Assembly: GCA_029558955.1 (NCBI GenBank)
Contig: JAKQCW010000176.1
Location: forward strand, 1 to 57,396
Source of the DNA: Chloroflexota bacterium
Lineage (GTDB): Bacteria > Chloroflexota > Anaerolineae > JAAEKA01
Length of the DNA stretch: 57,396 nt
Reading direction: 5' to 3'
In this document: positions 29,490 to 38,792 of the stretch, in pieces
Numbering within the stretch: position 1 is the first letter of the stretch
How the letters are laid out: every line of letters begins with the position of its first letter
The notes under the pieces: generated by a model
Database searches by the model: none
Told to the model about the DNA's origin: nothing
Seen by the model: only the letters and a program-made list of their open reading frames with translations
Made by a program: the position numbers and the translations under genes

Positions 29490-29924
29490 ATGACCTCCGC
29501 CAACAACTGGTTTCTGTGGGCGCTTCTGTCGGCCGTCTTCGCCGCGCTGACAGCCATCTTTGCCAAGGTCGGAATTCAGGGGGTGAACTCCGACCTGGCC
29601 ACGCTGATCAGGACCGCGGTGGTGCTTCTCGTCCTGGGCCTGTTCGTCTGGGCCACCGGCAAGTGGAGCAATCCCCTGTTGCTCCCCTCCAAGACCTGGC
29701 TCTTTCTCGTCCTCTCAGCCCTGGCCACGGGCGCGTCGTGGGTCTGCTACTTTCGCGCGCTGCAGATCGGCGACGCCTCCAAGGTGGCGCCGGTGGATAA
29801 GCTCAGCCTGGTGCTGGTGGCCCTGTTTGCGGTAATCTTCCTCGGCGAGCGGCCGGTCCCGCGCGAGTGGTTCGGCATCGCCTTGGTGTCGGTCGGGGTG
29901 CTGATCCTGGCGATCAAGCACTGA
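29490..29924 (+). CDS. EamA-type half-size transporter
   Basis: A 144-residue membrane protein with about five hydrophobic segments, equal to one EamA (DMT superfamily) repeat. The signature GASWVCYFRALQIGDASKVAPVDKLSL and the closing FLGERPVPREWFGIALVSVGVLILA match the family. Most EamA transporters have two such repeats, so this one should work as a dimer, exporting a small metabolite. AAAGGAATC precedes the ATG. It is followed by a hairpin terminator. Confidence 0.9.
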   Translation: MTSANNWFLWALLSAVFAALTAIFAKVGIQGVNSDLATLIRTAVVLLVLGLFVWATGKWSNPLLLPSKTWLFLVLSALATGASWVCYFRALQIGDASKVAPVDKLSLVLVALFAVIFLGERPVPREWFGIALVSVGVLILAIKH

Positions 29925-29928
29925 GCGC

Positions 29929-29965
29929 CGGGCTGCGCAGGTCGAATGACCGTTTCCGCGGCCCG
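29929..29965 (+). terminator. Nested hairpin after the EamA gene
   Basis: CGGGCTGCG and CGCGGCCCG form an outer stem (one mismatch) enclosing GGTC-GAAT-GACC. It starts 5 nt after the stop codon and lacks a U-tract. Confidence 0.5.
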
Positions 29966-30010
29966 AAATCGGCGATTCCTCCTGATCTTCCGTGCATTGA
30001 CCAGAGAGCT

Positions 30011-30039
30011 TTGACACGTTCAGGGGGCGGTGCTATACT
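30011..30039 (+). promoter_or_regulatory. Strong promoter of the korAB operon
   Basis: TTGACA (30011-30016) and TATACT (30034-30039) are 17 bp apart, with TGC before the -10. It is one of the closest matches to the primary-sigma consensus in the window. Confidence 0.85.
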
Positions 30040-30094
30040 AGCGCACAAGTTTGTGGGACGCCATTTTCTGGCCACGATGCGCCAGCCCTTTCTG

Positions 30095-30124
30095 CAAGAA
30101 GCCGGCCACCAGGCCGGATTCTTG
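30095..30124 (+). promoter_or_regulatory. Leader hairpin of korA
   Basis: CAAGAA-G-CCGGCC pairs with GGCCGG-A-TTCTTG around ACCA, a 12-bp stem with one mismatch, located in the 110-nt leader 31 nt before the start codon. It may stabilise the mRNA. Confidence 0.5.
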
Positions 30125-30155
30125 CGTGTATAAATCGGTGTAAGGAGATAACAGT

Positions 30156-32018
30156 ATGACCGAGCGTGTCAAGCCGGTGAATGTGGAAGAGGTCGAGAGC
30201 GTCGTCATCCGTTTCGCAGGCGACTCTGGCGACGGCATGCAGCTCACCGGCACCCAGTTCACCAATACGGCCGCGATCATCGGCAACGACATCAGCACGC
30301 TGCCCGAATATCCGGCTGAGATCCGCGCCCCTGTGGGCACTCTGGCCGGCGTCAGTGGCTTTCAGGTCCACATTGCCAGCCAGGAGATCTTCACGTCGGG
30401 CGACGACCCGCACGTGCTGATCGCCATGAATCCGGCCGCGCTCAAGGCCAGCCTGGGTGAACTGAAGCCTGGCGGCGCGATCATCGTCGATGAGGATGAG
30501 TTCACCGCGCCCAACCTGCGCAAGGCCGATTACACCTCCAACCCGCTGGAGGATGGTTCGCTGGCCGGCTATCAGGTCCACAAGGTGCGGCTGACCACCC
30601 TCAACCGGCACGCAGTCGAGGGCATTCCCGGTCTTTCTTCCAAGGAGACGGACCGTTCACGCAACTTCTTCGCCCTGGGCCTGACCTTTTGGATCTACGA
30701 CCGGCCGCTGGAAAGCACGCTGGAGTGGATCGACGACAAGTTCAAGAAAAACCCAGCGGTGAAGGAGGCCAACCGGCGCGCTCTGCAGGCCGGCTATCAC
30801 TACGGCGACACCTCCGAGTCCTTCTCGACCCGCTACAAGGTCAAGCCCGCAGCCCTGCCGGCCGGCGATTATCGCAAGGTGACGGGCAACGAGGCGGTGG
30901 CGCTGGGCCTGGTCACGGCCGCGGCCCTGGCCGACAAGCCGCTGGTCTACTGCACCTATCCCATCACCCCGGCCAGCGATATCCTGCATTTCCTGGCGCC
31001 GCTGCGCAACTTCGACGTGCGCACCTACCAGGCTGAGGATGAGATCGCGGCCATGGGCGCCACCATCGGCGCTGCCTTCGGCGGCGCCTTTGCCGCCACC
31101 GGCACCAGCGGGCCCGGCCTGGCGCTCAAGAGCGAGGCCATCAACCTGGCCGTCGTGCTGGAGCTGCCCATGGTGATCGTGGACGTGCAGCGCGGCGGCC
31201 CCAGCACCGGCCTGCCCACCAAGCCGGAACAGGCCGACCTTTTGCAGGCGCTGTTTGGCCGCAACGGCGAGAGCCCCATTCCGGTGCTGGCCATGCAGTC
31301 GCCGGCCGACGGCTATGAGGCCGCCATCGAGGCCTTCCGCATCGCGGTGCGGGCTATGACGCCGGTCATGCTGCTTTCCGACGGCTACCTGGCCAACAGC
31401 GCCGAGCCGTGGGCTATGCCCAACCCTGACCGGCTGCCGCCGATCGATGTGCGACACCCGATGCTGGCGGACTTCCAGGATGGCCAGCCTTTCCTCCCCT
31501 ATGCCCGCGATCCACAGACCATGGGGCGGCCCTGGGCCCTGCCCGGCGCCTATGGCCTGGAACACCGCATCGGCGGCCTGGCCAAGCAGCCGGGCACCGG
31601 CAACGTCTCCTACTCGCCCGACGACAACGACCGCATGATCCGCGACCGCGCGGCCAAGATCGCCAAGCTGGCCGAGTACATCCCGCTGTTGGAGATCTTC
31701 GGCAAGCCCACCGGCGACCTGCTGGTGCTCGGTTGGGGCAGCTCCTACGGCGCCATCCACCAGGCGGTCGACAAAGCCCAGCAAAGCGGTCGCAGCGTCT
31801 CGGCCGTGCATCTGCGCCATCTGAACCCCTTCCCGCGCAACCTGGGCGAGATCATGGATCAGTTCGACCGGATTCTCGTGCCGGAGATGAACCTGGGCCA
31901 GTTGGCCATGCTGCTCAAGGCGCGCTACCTGAAGCCGGTCATTTCCATGACCAAGGTACGCGGCCGCCCGTTCAAGATCAGTGAGATCAGCGCCAAGATC
32001 GACGAGTTGCTTGGCTAA
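30156..32018 (+). CDS. korA: 2-oxoacid:ferredoxin oxidoreductase, fused gamma-alpha subunit
   Basis: A 620-residue subunit in which the gamma domain (about 10-200, starting [19 protein letters not shown]) is fused to the alpha/pyrimidine-binding domain (about 240-610; [57 protein letters not shown]). With KorB it forms the oxidoreductase that converts 2-oxoglutarate (or a related 2-oxoacid) plus CoA to the acyl-CoA, CO2 and reduced ferredoxin. There is no polyferredoxin domain, as in the two-subunit KorAB of actinobacteria. TAAGGAGAT precedes the ATG. korB follows after 57 bp. Confidence 0.95.
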   Translation: MTERVKPVNVEEVESVVIRFAGDSGDGMQLTGTQFTNTAAIIGNDISTLPEYPAEIRAPVGTLAGVSGFQVHIASQEIFTSGDDPHVLIAMNPAALKASLGELKPGGAIIVDEDEFTAPNLRKADYTSNPLEDGSLAGYQVHKVRLTTLNRHAVEGIPGLSSKETDRSRNFFALGLTFWIYDRPLESTLEWIDDKFKKNPAVKEANRRALQAGYHYGDTSESFSTRYKVKPAALPAGDYRKVTGNEAVALGLVTAAALADKPLVYCTYPITPASDILHFLAPLRNFDVRTYQAEDEIAAMGATIGAAFGGAFAATGTSGPGLALKSEAINLAVVLELPMVIVDVQRGGPSTGLPTKPEQADLLQALFGRNGESPIPVLAMQSPADGYEAAIEAFRIAVRAMTPVMLLSDGYLANSAEPWAMPNPDRLPPIDVRHPMLADFQDGQPFLPYARDPQTMGRPWALPGAYGLEHRIGGLAKQPGTGNVSYSPDDNDRMIRDRAAKIAKLAEYIPLLEIFGKPTGDLLVLGWGSSYGAIHQAVDKAQQSGRSVSAVHLRHLNPFPRNLGEIMDQFDRILVPEMNLGQLAMLLKARYLKPVISMTKVRGRPFKISEISAKIDELLG

Positions 32019-32075
32019 ACGCCAGGGTCTCCGGTTTCTGTGGTGAAAACGGAGTTCTATGGATGAGGTATAATC

Positions 32076-33134
32076 ATGAGTGACGTCAATCAACTTACCC
32101 GCAAGGATTTCGTCTCGGATCAGGCTGTGCGGTGGTGTCCTGGCTGCGGCGACTATGCGATTCTCTCTCAGATGCAGCGGGTGCTGCCCGAGCTGGGCAT
32201 CCCGCGCGAGAAGATGGTCTTCATCTCAGGGATCGGCTGCTCCAGCCGCTTCCCCTACTACATGAACACCTTTGGCATCCACAGCATTCACGGCCGTGCG
32301 CCCACGCTGGCCACCGGCCTGAAGCTGGCCAACCCCGATCTGACCGTGGCGGTGATCACCGGCGACGGCGACGGCCTCTCCATCGGCGGCAACCATCTGC
32401 TGCACGCCATGCGCCGCAACATCGACATCAAGATCTTCCTGTTCAACAACCGCATCTATGGCCTGACCAAGGGCCAGTATTCGCCCACCTCGTTGCCTGG
32501 CACCAAGACCAAGTCGTCGCCGCTGGGCTCCATCGAGACCGCGTTCAACCCCATCAGCGTGGCCCTGAGCGCCGAGGCCACGTTCGTGGCGCGCACCGTG
32601 GACGTCGAGGTGAAGCACATGGGCGAGGTGCTGCGCCGCGCCTTTGAGCACAAGGGGGTCTCCTTCGTGGAGATCTTCCAGAACTGCATCATCTTCAACG
32701 ACGGCACCTGGGACCCGGTCACCAACAAGGATGTCAAGGATGACAACCGCGTCATGCTGGAGCACGGCAAGCCGCTGATCTTTGGCAAGCACCGCGACAA
32801 GGGCATCCGCATGAGCCGCTGCTTGCAGCCCGAGGTGGTGTCGCTGAGCGATGTGAACCCCGATGAGCTGTTGGTGCATGACGAGTACAGCGAGAACATG
32901 AACCTGGCCTTCATGCTCAGCCGCATGGCCTATCCGGAGCTGCCGGTGCCGATCGGCATCTTCCGCCAGGTGGAGCATCCCACCTACGAGAGCACGGTGC
33001 TGGATCAGGTGCATGCCGCGCAGCAGGCGCGGGGCGTGGGCAAGCTCAAGGACCTGTACAGCGCCGAGGACACCTGGACTGTGGCGGCGCAGGGGGTCAA
33101 CGGCCACGACGACCACCGGTTTACCATGGAATAA
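32076..33134 (+). CDS. korB: 2-oxoacid:ferredoxin oxidoreductase, beta subunit
   Basis: A 352-residue thiamine-diphosphate and [4Fe-4S]-binding subunit. Cluster cysteines are in RWCPGCGDYA (Cys21, Cys24) and GIGCSS (about 53), with a later Cys in EIFQNCIIFND. The ThDP motif is GDGDGLSIGGNHLLHAMRRN (about 95-114). It is about the usual length. GAGG lies eight bases before the ATG. It forms a dimer of dimers with KorA. The operon probably ends at the palindrome at 33171-33208. Confidence 0.95.
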   Translation: MSDVNQLTRKDFVSDQAVRWCPGCGDYAILSQMQRVLPELGIPREKMVFISGIGCSSRFPYYMNTFGIHSIHGRAPTLATGLKLANPDLTVAVITGDGDGLSIGGNHLLHAMRRNIDIKIFLFNNRIYGLTKGQYSPTSLPGTKTKSSPLGSIETAFNPISVALSAEATFVARTVDVEVKHMGEVLRRAFEHKGVSFVEIFQNCIIFNDGTWDPVTNKDVKDDNRVMLEHGKPLIFGKHRDKGIRMSRCLQPEVVSLSDVNPDELLVHDEYSENMNLAFMLSRMAYPELPVPIGIFRQVEHPTYESTVLDQVHAAQQARGVGKLKDLYSAEDTWTVAAQGVNGHDDHRFTME

Positions 33135-33144
33135 CCCCGACTGA

Positions 33145-33172
33145 GGGGATCCTCGCCGGGCCTCAGGATGAC
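33145..33172 (+). repeat. GGATCCTCGCCGGGCCTCAG-type dispersed repeat
   Basis: The segment GGGGATCCTCGCCGGGCCTC continues into AGGATGACA. It resembles the widespread bacterial intergenic repeats of the form GATCCTTCG...CTCAGGATGACA. It lies directly between the korB stop and the terminator palindrome. Confidence 0.5.
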
Positions 33173-33208
33173 AAGCCCGCCTGCGGTTGCAACCGCAGGC
33201 GGGCTTGT
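33171..33208. terminator. Bidirectional terminator, 38-nt perfect palindrome
   Basis: ACAAGCCCGCCTGCGGTTG and its exact complement are adjacent, giving a stem of up to 19 bp (about 17 with a tetraloop). It separates the convergent korB and GT39-like genes; the latter stops at the next base. Confidence 0.85.
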
Positions 33209-34924
33209 TCATTCCTTGGACGGGCCGTCGAGCCCCAGGATCACAAACATCACCTTGCCGGAGCGGTCGTAGATCGCCTCCCGCACCGCCAACACCTGCC
33301 CCTGCGCGCTGGCCAGGCGCTCCAGCGCCTCACGCCGCCCCTGAAAGACCGTCTCCTCCGGCATGCGCACGATGAACAGACGGGTGGGATCGGCCAGAAA
33401 CTGCTCAGCCCGGCCGGCGAAGCCTTCGTCCGGCTGATCCAGCCGCTCATAGCCGAAGATCTCCAGCGGCTGCACCCGGTTGGCGGTCAGGTAGCGCACC
33501 TGGGCGTCGATGCCCCAGTCCAGCGCCAGCGGCTGCCCGACCGCGCGCTGGTCCAGCCACTGCGCCAGCCGTTCGATGGCGTCGGAGTGGCTGGCCAGGC
33601 CGCCGCTGCGCGCCAGCGCCTGGTGATAGCGTGCGCTGTTGGCCGCGTCCGCGCCGAGCCAGAGCAGCAGCCCGGCGATGGCCAGCGCGGCCAGGCCGCG
33701 GCGCAGCCCGGCCGGCCACGTTGCATCGCCGGCCGCCAGCAGGATCACATCCACGGCCAGCGCCGCCAACAGCATCACAAAGGGCTGAATGATGGCAAAG
33801 TGGGTGATGAAGAGATCGGAGACGGTGAAGGAAGACTGAAGCGTCAGCAGCAACACGAAGAGCAGCGCGCCCAGCAAAATGGGCAGGCTGGCGCGCTGGC
33901 GGCCAGAGCGCCAGCCCCGCGCGGCCAGGCCCAGCGCCGTCAGCAGCAGGCCGGCGAAGAGCCACCGCGCCCAGCCGTTGGCGAAGCTGTCGCCCAGATA
34001 CCACAGATGGTTGCCGGTCAGCAAGGTCCCCACCTGGCCCAGCCGCACCGCCAGATTGTCCAGAAAGGCCGCGTTCTCCACGCCGTAATAGCTCTGGCCC
34101 AGGTTGCCGAAGAGCGCCTGCACCGTGCCGCTGGTCTGTTGGTTGAAGAGCAGCAGCGGCGCCAGGGCCAGGAGGAAGAGCAGCGCGGCCACGGCCATCT
34201 GGCGCGGCCGCGTGGCCGAAAAGACCGGCTGGCCGCGCCGCCGTCCCGCCAGCCAGGCCACGACCGCCACCCCCGCCAGCGCGCCCAGCACCCAGAGGAA
34301 GAGCAGCTTGCTCCACAGCCCCAGCCCGGCCAGCAGCGCCAGCCCATAGAGATAGCCGGGCCGGCCGGTGCGCTGCCAGCGCAGCGCGGCCCAGACCGCA
34401 GCCACGGCCAGGGTTGCCACGATGTTGGTGACGAAGATCCCCTGGCGGCTCCAGAAGAGGAAGGTGGGGTTGACCGCCAGCAAAAGCGCGGCGATCTCGC
34501 CCGTCCAGCCAGCCTGCACCAGCTCAGGCCCCCGCGCCTGGCGGCCGGCCAGCTCCCGCCCCAGCGCATAGACCAGCAGCAGGGTGGCCAGGCCGCACAG
34601 CACCCCCAGCAGGCGCAGGGCCGGTGTCGTGACGCCGAAGGCCGCCAGCAGCGGCAACGCCAGATAGACGTTGAGCGCGCCGATGTAGTCCTGCACCATC
34701 AGCGGCAGGAAGAGCGGCCCCACCTGCACGCCGGCGGCGCGAAAGGCCTGGACATCCTGGCGTTGCAGGATCTCCAGCGCGTTCAGTCCCGCCTCCTTGG
34801 CTTCGTCGTAGTGCAGGCCGGGCAGGTGGAGCTGGGGCAGGGCCAGCGCCAAATAGAGCAGAACGGCGCTCAGCAGCGCCAGCCTGCGCAGCCACGCCCT
34901 CCGCGGGGGGGTCTCGTGAGCCAT
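33209..34924 (-). CDS. GT39-like integral membrane glycosyltransferase
   Basis: A 571-residue protein with an N-terminal membrane segment, the motif LHYDEAKEAGLNALEI (an acidic DE in the first extracytoplasmic loop, as in ArnT/PMT-type enzymes) and about ten to twelve further hydrophobic segments before a soluble C-terminal region (about 420-571). Such enzymes transfer sugars from polyprenyl-phosphate donors to lipids or proteins on the outer face of the membrane. It is the last gene of a seven-gene minus-strand operon, 7 bp after the FecR-like gene. Donor and acceptor are unknown. Confidence 0.8.
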   Translation of the reverse strand: MAHETPPRRAWLRRLALLSAVLLYLALALPQLHLPGLHYDEAKEAGLNALEILQRQDVQAFRAAGVQVGPLFLPLMVQDYIGALNVYLALPLLAAFGVTTPALRLLGVLCGLATLLLVYALGRELAGRQARGPELVQAGWTGEIAALLLAVNPTFLFWSRQGIFVTNIVATLAVAAVWAALRWQRTGRPGYLYGLALLAGLGLWSKLLFLWVLGALAGVAVVAWLAGRRRGQPVFSATRPRQMAVAALLFLLALAPLLLFNQQTSGTVQALFGNLGQSYYGVENAAFLDNLAVRLGQVGTLLTGNHLWYLGDSFANGWARWLFAGLLLTALGLAARGWRSGRQRASLPILLGALLFVLLLTLQSSFTVSDLFITHFAIIQPFVMLLAALAVDVILLAAGDATWPAGLRRGLAALAIAGLLLWLGADAANSARYHQALARSGGLASHSDAIERLAQWLDQRAVGQPLALDWGIDAQVRYLTANRVQPLEIFGYERLDQPDEGFAGRAEQFLADPTRLFIVRMPEETVFQGRREALERLASAQGQVLAVREAIYDRSGKVMFVILGLDGPSKE

Positions 34925-34931
34925 GCGCCGA

Positions 34932-36164
34932 TCAGCGGGCGATCAGCCCGATCTCCGTGACCAGGCTGTCGTAGTTGTGGCCGGAGGCATAGATCTTCAG
35001 ATAGTTGAGCGTGGCCGGCGGGGGCAGTCCCTCCTCCTTGAGGCGGTCGAGCAGATTGCCGCTCTCGAAGGAGAACCAGGTGTTCTGGGGGATCTTCTGG
35101 CCGCCGGTCACCACCCACTGCGCCGGCGGGTCCTGGTAGTAAAAGCCGTGGGTCCAGAACTGATGATTGCCGTAGATGTCTTCGTAGTCCAGGCGGAACA
35201 TGAGGGGGAACTCCGAGCTCTGTTCCCCGGCCCCCGGCAGGCTTTGCCAGCGCAGTTGCACGTCCATCACCAGGTTCATCATCTCGTAATCGTGGACGCT
35301 GCGCTCCAGCACCTGCGTGATAGACACCTCGCTGTGGGTCGGCGGCTGATTGATGCGGCTCAGCCGGGTCGCGGTGCGTCCCCCGACGGTGATCAGCTCC
35401 GCCTGACCGGCCGTGGGATCGTCCACCGGGTACTTGTTCACCAGCCAGGTGGGCGGGCCCAGCGGCTGCTGAAAATCGCCGTTGGCGATCAAATTCTCTG
35501 CCGCGGTGGTGGGGCCGGAGATCCCCTGGCTGGCTGACAACGTGACGCTGGCGCCTTCCGGGACCACCACGCTGCGCCCATCGGTCTCGACCGTGGCCGC
35601 GCCAGAGCGGGTGAGGATCTGGGTCTGGTCGCCGTCCACCTGCACCGCGTAGCTGCCTGGCGCCAACGTCGCCTGGCCGTGCGGCGTGACGACGTCAAAG
35701 GTTTGACCGTTGGGCTGCATGTCGGCCACGTAGATGCGCGCCCGCCCGTTGTTGACGTGCAGGCTGTACAGGTTGGGATCAGCGCTGACGCCGAAGCGGG
35801 GTCGGCTGGCCTGGGCAATCTGAACGTCGGCCGAGGGATAGATCTGGACCGTGGCGATCTCTGGCCCCGGCTGGCCGGCGGCCGTGCTGGCCTGGAAGAT
35901 CAGCACGGCCTGTGCGCGCTGGTCCGTCCTGATGGACGCGCCCGGCTCCACCGTGCGCGCGTCTATCAGGGCGATCGGCTCGCTGTCCGCGCCCGACTGC
36001 AAAAGCACCGTGCCGCTGGTCACGCGCACCAGCGCGCTCTGGTCAACCTGGCTGTGCAGGACATACCAGCGCAGCGCCAGCGGGATGGAAAGCGCCAGCA
36101 GGCAAAAGACGACAAAGCTGGTCAGCAGGATGAGCCAGGCAATGCGGACCGGATTGTTGCGCAT
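34932..36164 (-). CDS. FecR-domain membrane protein
   Basis: A 410-residue protein with one N-terminal transmembrane helix (about residues 8-32) and a FecR-like region beginning VRVTSGTVLLQSGADSEPIAL and VEPGASIRTDQRAQAVLIF (about 45-95), followed by a beta-rich extracytoplasmic part (GRSVVVPEGASVTLS; a jelly-roll-like C-terminal half). FecR proteins transmit signals or bind outside the membrane. No ECF sigma factor is adjacent, so classical FecR signalling is not supported. It is placed between the TPR and GT39 genes with short gaps (21 and 7 bp). Confidence 0.75.
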   Translation of the reverse strand: MRNNPVRIAWLILLTSFVVFCLLALSIPLALRWYVLHSQVDQSALVRVTSGTVLLQSGADSEPIALIDARTVEPGASIRTDQRAQAVLIFQASTAAGQPGPEIATVQIYPSADVQIAQASRPRFGVSADPNLYSLHVNNGRARIYVADMQPNGQTFDVVTPHGQATLAPGSYAVQVDGDQTQILTRSGAATVETDGRSVVVPEGASVTLSASQGISGPTTAAENLIANGDFQQPLGPPTWLVNKYPVDDPTAGQAELITVGGRTATRLSRINQPPTHSEVSITQVLERSVHDYEMMNLVMDVQLRWQSLPGAGEQSSEFPLMFRLDYEDIYGNHQFWTHGFYYQDPPAQWVVTGGQKIPQNTWFSFESGNLLDRLKEEGLPPPATLNYLKIYASGHNYDSLVTEIGLIAR

Positions 36165-36185
36165 AAAACTTAGCTCAGCAGGAGA

Positions 36186-36863
36186 TCAGCCGCGCTCGGC
36201 CTCATCTGACAGATCGGCGCGGTCGGCCGGCGGCGCAGGCTGCGCGTCGTCGGCTTCGGCGGCGGCTGCCAGGCGGGCCAGCCAGCGGTGGGCGTCGCGG
36301 TCGTTGGGGTCAACTTCCAACGCCCGCCTGAACCAGAACTCGGCCTGAGCGTGCTCCTGGCGGTCGTGATGAATCAGCCCCAGGTTGTAATGAACATGGG
36401 GGGTGGCGGGGTCGGCTTGCAGCGCGGCCTCATAGGCGGCAATGGCTTTGCGCTGCTGCTGCGGCCCGGAAAGCTGCAGGCTGCCCAGATAGGCCGCGGC
36501 CAGGTTGGTCCAGACCATGGCGTTGTCCGGCGCCAGCAGGCTGGCGCGCTCCAGCACCGCGACGGCCTTGTTGTAGCGTCGCTGCAAGACGTAGGCGCCC
36601 CCCAGGTTGATGGCCACATCCGGGTTTTCAGGCAGCAGCGCGGCGGCCCGCTCCAGGTGAGCGGCCGCTTCGTCGGGCCGGTTCTGAGCCAGCAGCCGCG
36701 CGCCTTCGGCCAGCAGCTCGAAGCCCTGCTGGCGGCGTCGCTGGGCCTGCTCAGCCTCGATCTGGGCGCGCTGCACGGCCCGCTCCTCGGCGGACAGGGC
36801 GTCGGCCGAATGACGCTGGCTGGGGCTGAGCTGGGGCGGCCTGACGGCCTTCTTCTTGCTCAT
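36186..36863 (-). CDS. TPR-repeat protein
   Basis: A 225-residue soluble protein with about three to four TPR units (for example AAAHLERAAALLPENPDVAINLG, AVAVLERASLLAPDNAMVWTNLA, AIAAYEAALQADPATPHVHYNLG, AEFWFRRALEVDPNDRDAHRWLA; residues about 60-200). The N- and C-terminal regions are charged and low complexity. The start codon lies 3 bp after the stop of the AEC permease gene, so translation is probably coupled. It likely acts as an adaptor for the envelope proteins encoded beside it. Confidence 0.85.
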   Translation of the reverse strand: MSKKKAVRPPQLSPSQRHSADALSAEERAVQRAQIEAEQAQRRRQQGFELLAEGARLLAQNRPDEAAAHLERAAALLPENPDVAINLGGAYVLQRRYNKAVAVLERASLLAPDNAMVWTNLAAAYLGSLQLSGPQQQRKAIAAYEAALQADPATPHVHYNLGLIHHDRQEHAQAEFWFRRALEVDPNDRDAHRWLARLAAAAEADDAQPAPPADRADLSDEAERG

Positions 36864-36866
36864 GGT

Positions 36867-37775
36867 TCAACGCAGGTAGGTGAGGATGATGGTCATGGTG
36901 GCCAGGCTGATCAGGGTGGTGACCATGACCACGCTGGCCGTGAAACGGGGCGCCGTGTCATACTCGGTGGCCAGCACGATGGCCATCACGGCGGTCGGCA
37001 CCGATGCCTCGACGATGGCCGCCTGGCGGGTGATGCCGCTCAGACCCAGCAGGCCGGCGAACAGGAGGCCCAACAGCGGCCCGCCGATCAGCTTGATGGC
37101 GGCGGCCAGGCCGACCGGGGCCAGGTGATCGCGCCACTGCACGTCGGCCAGCTGCATGCCCAGGATGATCAGCATGACCGGAATGGCCGCCTGGCCGGCC
37201 AGCGCGGCGAATCGTTCGATGGGCAGCGGCGCGCGCAGCCCGGTCGCCCAGAGGGCCAGCCCGGCCAGGCCGGCGTAGGCCAGCGGCACCGAGAGCACGT
37301 TGCGCAGCGCCTGCCGTGCGCTGCGCCGGCCGCTGGCGGCCACATAGATGCCCAGCGTCGCCAGGATCAGGGTGCTCACGGCGTAGTAGATGACCGCGGG
37401 CTCCAGGGCCGCCTCGCCAAAGGCGAACTGATTGGCCGGCAGCCCGTAGTTGCCGGTGTTGCCGGCGATGGCGCAGAGCACGAAGGCGGCCACCATGACG
37501 CGCTCGAAGCGCAACAGCCGGGCCACAGCCCAGGCCAGCAGGCCGGAGCAAAGGATGGTCAGCAGGGCAAAGAGGGCCAGGCGGCCCAATTGGTCGGCTG
37601 TCAGGGTGCTGTGGCTGAATTTGTCGAAGAGAAGGCAGGGAGAGAAGATGTAAAACGAGACCCGGGCCAGGCCCTGCGGGCGGAGCCCAAAGCGTCGGGC
37701 CAGCAGATAGCCCGCCCCAGCCAGCAGGAAGATGGGCGTCAGCACCTGCCACAGAACTTCCAGGGCTGCGGACAT
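36867..37775 (-). CDS. AEC family (auxin-efflux-carrier-like) permease
   Basis: A 302-residue integral membrane protein with about ten hydrophobic segments in two groups of five, starting LEVLWQVLTPIFLLAGAGYLLARRFG and containing the family motif AGNTGNYGLPANQFAFG and PVMLIILGMQLADVQW. Family members export organic acids such as malate or malonate. No neighbouring gene indicates the substrate. The unit sits between the HEAT-repeat and TPR genes of the operon. Confidence 0.9.
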   Translation of the reverse strand: MSAALEVLWQVLTPIFLLAGAGYLLARRFGLRPQGLARVSFYIFSPCLLFDKFSHSTLTADQLGRLALFALLTILCSGLLAWAVARLLRFERVMVAAFVLCAIAGNTGNYGLPANQFAFGEAALEPAVIYYAVSTLILATLGIYVAASGRRSARQALRNVLSVPLAYAGLAGLALWATGLRAPLPIERFAALAGQAAIPVMLIILGMQLADVQWRDHLAPVGLAAAIKLIGGPLLGLLFAGLLGLSGITRQAAIVEASVPTAVMAIVLATEYDTAPRFTASVVMVTTLISLATMTIILTYLR

Positions 37776-37808
37776 GGCGGATAGCGCTGCGCCCGGCCGG
37801 CGCGCCGG

Positions 37809-38792
37809 CTAGGCCTGGAAAAAGAGACCGGGCATGGCGTCGTCGCCGGCCAGGAAGGCCAGCTCGGCCAGCGCGTCTTGTGCGGCCTCGGCCAGGCTCT
37901 CGTCGGCGCTGCTGGAGCAGGCCTTCAGCGCCCGCCATGCCTCGCGGCCGCCGATCCGTCCCAGCGCCCAGACCGCGGCGTCGCGAATCTCGATATCTTC
38001 ATCGCCCAGCAGCCGGATCAGCTCAGGCGTCGCCTCTTCGATCTCCAGCTCGCCGCTGGCCCGCACCGCCTCGAAGAGCATGGCGCTCTCCTCAGCGTTC
38101 AGCTCTGCCAGGACAGAGCGGTTCCATTGGGGATCGGCGCTGCGCCCCATGGCGAAGACCGCACCGATGCGCAGAATTTCGTCCGCTTCCTGGTAGGCGG
38201 CGCGGATCATCTGGGTCAGCTCACTGGCGCTGCCGTTGGCCAGCGCCTCCAGCGTCCGCCGTCGCACCCACACATCCTCATCCTCCATCTGATGGGCGGC
38301 CACCAGCGCCCTTTCCACCCGGTGAGCCGCGCTGGCGTCGATCTGATCATATTCGCCCAACAGCAGATAGCGCCCCAGCGAAGCGGCCGCGGCCGCGCGC
38401 ACCTCTGGGTGGAGGTCCTGCTCCAGGCGGCGGATCAAGGGGCTGATCAGACGCACGTCTTCCTCTTCCCACAGCCCCTCGATGGCCTGGGTGCGGATCA
38501 GCGGATCGGCGTCGTCCAGCAGCCAGCGGCAGATGGGCGTGAAGCAGGCGTCCACATGGCTCTCGGCGAATTCGACCAGGGCCGCCAGCAACTGGCGTCG
38601 CCGTTCAAGGCCCAGCTCGCTCCAGACCTGGGTAAACTGCCCCAGTTGCTCCCGGTTCAGATCGGAGAGCGCGTTCAAATCGACGCCGGCCGGGGGAAGG
38701 GCTGGGTCTTGCAGCGCCAGCAGGGTGCGTTGCAGGCTGGCCTGGCGTTGGCCGGCGACAGCCTGGCCGCGAGGGGTGCTCCAACGGTCCAT
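37809..38792 (-). CDS. HEAT-repeat protein
   Basis: A 327-residue helical protein with about six HEAT-type repeats (PEVRAAAAASLGRYL, VWVRRRTLEALANG, EIRDAAVWALGRIGG and others, about residues 85-310). It differs from the HEAT protein at 21201. The ATG at 38792 is joined to the stop of the preceding gene (TAATG), which favours it over a TTG 9 bp upstream. Like the TPR protein, it is probably a scaffold for the envelope proteins in the same operon. Confidence 0.85.
   Translation of the reverse strand: MDRWSTPRGQAVAGQRQASLQRTLLALQDPALPPAGVDLNALSDLNREQLGQFTQVWSELGLERRRQLLAALVEFAESHVDACFTPICRWLLDDADPLIRTQAIEGLWEEEDVRLISPLIRRLEQDLHPEVRAAAAASLGRYLLLGEYDQIDASAAHRVERALVAAHQMEDEDVWVRRRTLEALANGSASELTQMIRAAYQEADEILRIGAVFAMGRSADPQWNRSVLAELNAEESAMLFEAVRASGELEIEEATPELIRLLGDEDIEIRDAAVWALGRIGGREAWRALKACSSSADESLAEAAQDALAELAFLAGDDAMPGLFFQA

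Noticed and set aside
32065..32074. TATAAT as a promoter for korB
   Set aside because: It ends one base before the korB ATG, and GAGG within the same stretch serves as the ribosome-binding site; korB is better explained as part of the korAB transcript.
34932..36164. FecIR-type iron-signalling system
   Set aside because: There is no ECF sigma factor or TonB receptor nearby; only the FecR-like domain is supported.
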